From Hofstenia miamia (lineage: Eukaryota > Xenacoelomorpha > Acoela > Hofsteniidae): a stretch of DNA of 64,000 bases. The notes under the pieces are model-generated. The model saw nothing but the letters and a program-made list of their open reading frames with translations, did no database searches and was not told where the DNA came from. Of the stretch, positions 62,314 to 64,000 are shown piece by piece (the first letter of the stretch is position 1; the number at the start of each line of letters is the position of its first letter). Location: NCBI GenBank assembly GCA_900660155.1, contig CABFPE010000021.1, positions 749,336 to 813,335 of the forward strand. Reading direction: 5' to 3'. Both the position numbers and the translations under genes were made by a program.

Positions 62314-63082
62314 TATGGTAAGTATAAATATACTTAGCCTATTGAAGATATTTGACGTCTCTAATAACTTTGTTTCAGCATTTCCTATTTTTTTAATAAT
62401 TATAATTTGTTTTCAGACCTTTTTACAATACAAAAAAGTATAAAAATACTTATAAAAGTTTAAGGTAATTTTTTTTCTATAAACTCCACTTAGCTGCAAA
62501 TTAATATTACTTAGATACAGACTTTTTTTTGAATATCCAAATATATTCTTTTTTGGTGATAATTTTAGTTTAATTTTTTCTTAAATTCCCTAAAAATAGT
62601 TTTTTCTTTAATTTCAGATGATAATTTGTTCCTTAGAACTATACTGTAATTGTTAACACTTCTTCAGTATTCTTTTTCTAAATTTAAATTATCTAAAGCA
62701 GTTTTAAATTCAATATTTTAATTTGGGCTAAAAGCACAATAATACGTCAAACATCAAAAATTTTGTTGTCCTGAGTAATTTGTATTTTAGATAATTGAAT
62801 CTAAAATCCCAAAAGTGCAACTTAAAGCCGTGTTCATTGGAAGTCCAAAATTGAAAAATGTGAAAAAAGATTACTTCTTTTACAAATACTTTCTCATAAC
62901 AGGCCTAATGTCACAAGATTTGTTTGATGAATTACTGAAAAGATGCAATTGTTCTAAAAATATTTATTGTGAATTTCTTAAACAGCCTTGAAAAAATTTT
63001 CGAAAGAGTATGGTGATATCTGGTGTAAAATAGGTTAGAGTATATATATATATAACAAATTAATGAAAATTCTCTGTTAGAC

Positions 63083-63114
<32 letters not shown>

Positions 63115-63136
63115 CTATGTTATTTAATATGTTTAG

Positions 63137-63624
63137 AATCATCAATTAACACAACATTTCAACATCTGGAGAACTATCTAAATAGAGATGATGTTCAAGA
63201 AAATCTACACTTGTGGAATAAATATTGGAAAGTATGTTCCAGAAAATACTTGTGGACTACCATTGCTAATGAGCAAGTGGATGCATCAAACCAGCTGCCT
63301 AATTTGTATGAAATTCCAGTTTCAATATACAGCAGAAAACGTGATTCTCTTCTGAACTATTTAAGTATGAATCAGCAAATTGAAGCAGGAGTTCAGGGAA
63401 AATTCAACTGGATATTATTGTATAAATTTAACATTCCTGTTGGTAATGTAAATAACTATAGCAAGGACTTAGATCACTCAGTGCTTAAAGCTGCTGGACA
63501 CGGATGCTTAACTATGAAACCAGACTTAGTTCTGCATCTATTAGAAAACTTGCGTCATCATTGGCTTATTGTTGTTCTTTCAATTATTTATTATTTGAGT
63601 ATAGAAGATTGTCTATGCTTTTAA
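63137..63624 (+). CDS. Longest intact open stretch of the dispersed repeat; unknown C-terminal-like exon
   Basis: After an acceptor-like TATGTTTAG, about 162 codons stay open to TAA at 63622-63624. Recognisable parts are FQHLENYLNRDDVQENLHLW, KYWKVCSRKYLWTT, YEIPVSIYSRKRDSLLNYLS, VLKAAGHGCLTMKPDLVLHL and a hydrophobic end LRHHWLIVVLSIIYYLSIED. Copy A holds a related but damaged version on the minus strand (37404-38160), and copy B keeps only the beginning (56800-56930). The balanced composition in such AT-rich DNA suggests that it was, or is, protein coding. I do not recognise a family. It could be the last exon of a host gene carried by the repeat, or an element's own gene. Confidence 0.45.
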
Positions 63625-64000
63625 TCAGTTGTTTATAATTCTAGAAAATTTATAATATAATTTTGAGAATTCTAAAAATAGGTTTAATACTATTAAAATA
63701 TTGATATGGTAAATTGAAAATGGAATCCTATTTAAAATTTTGATCCAAGCAGCCAATGTTTTATTAAAGGGCATGTTTCAAAGTATATCTTGACATTCAT
63801 GCAAAATATTTATTATAGAGTGAATTTGTTGAGATCATTGCTAAGTTATTCCAATTATTTCGCTACCCAAATCAAAGCTATGTGCATTTCCACTTCATTG
63901 AAAATCTGATCTTAATTTTAGAATTGAATGTTTAACCATTAATTGTGTATATTTAGTCTATCATTTGCACATCATGCTATGTACATGTATAAATCTCATA

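Larger units (their letters stand above)
61003..63950 (+). mobile_element. Unclassified dispersed repeat, copy C (partial)
   Basis: Matches the left part of copy A in reverse orientation and much of copy B. It holds two satellite-type units (61552-61774 and 62197-62313) separated by a (TA)n tract. Next comes a stretch similar to 55380-56040 in B, a shortened region replaced by (TA)n (about 63038-63115), and a long open stretch to 63624. The region of copies A and B beyond about 40735 (A) and 53940 (B) is absent, so copy C begins within the repeat. Its right end is near the window edge and not certain. Confidence 0.7.

Noticed and set aside
1-64000. CRISPR arrays, operons, riboswitches or other bacterial features
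   Set aside because: The short repeats present are microsatellites, minisatellites or satellites. The mobile elements are animal types and no bacterial gene was recognised.

Overview
This window looks like AT-rich, repeat-dense, gene-poor DNA from an invertebrate animal. The evidence is the mix of mobile elements: Tc1 and DD37D mariner transposons, hAT and piggyBac remnants, an R4-type LINE with a restriction-enzyme-like endonuclease, CR1/L2-type LINEs, a Ty3/Gypsy fossil and a Polinton/Maverick fossil. A cnidarian such as Hydra would fit, but the sequence alone does not prove it. No complete host gene can be supported. A few short exon-like open stretches (around 5.1, 44.2-44.8, 48.9 and 49.6-50.0 kb) are the only candidates for host coding sequence.

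Layout. 0-1.4 kb: tandem array of a ~237-bp unit. 2.75-4.26 kb: whole-length but dead Tc1 element. 6.20-7.20 kb: whole-length but dead mariner in a (TA)n tract. 10.1-11.8 kb: AGCGCC-motif minisatellite next to (AAT)n tracts. 12.4-14.5 kb: two head-to-tail R4-type LINE fragments on (AAT)n. 14.5-16.1 kb: a second LINE, minus strand. 16.1-20.9 kb: Polinton fossil, interrupted by a minus-strand hAT transposase remnant. 23.8-25.4 kb: a segment present three times at single-N junctions. 27.4-32.4 kb: old Ty3/Gypsy-type LTR element. 32.7-35.3 kb: CR1/L2-type LINE, minus strand. 35.7-36.2 kb: Tc1-like transposase fragment. 57.3-58.2 kb: SINE-like and piggyBac-like remnants.

37-64 kb is dominated by one unclassified dispersed repeat in three copies. 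Copy A (minus, ~37.1-43.8 kb) and copy B (plus, ~51.4-56.9 kb) form a large inverted pair around a ~7.6-kb spacer. Copy C (plus, ~61.0 kb to near the window end) is partial. The repeat carries exon-like open stretches with AG/GT splice-like borders. One of these stretches is the same sequence as the unit of the satellite array at the window start.

The assembly is imperfect. There are three long N gaps and five single-N positions. Four of the single Ns sit at a junction between duplicated sequence, and the fifth lies inside the tandem array, so several apparent duplications may be unmerged overlaps or haplotypes. No CRISPR array, rRNA, functional tRNA, operon or bacterial feature was seen.
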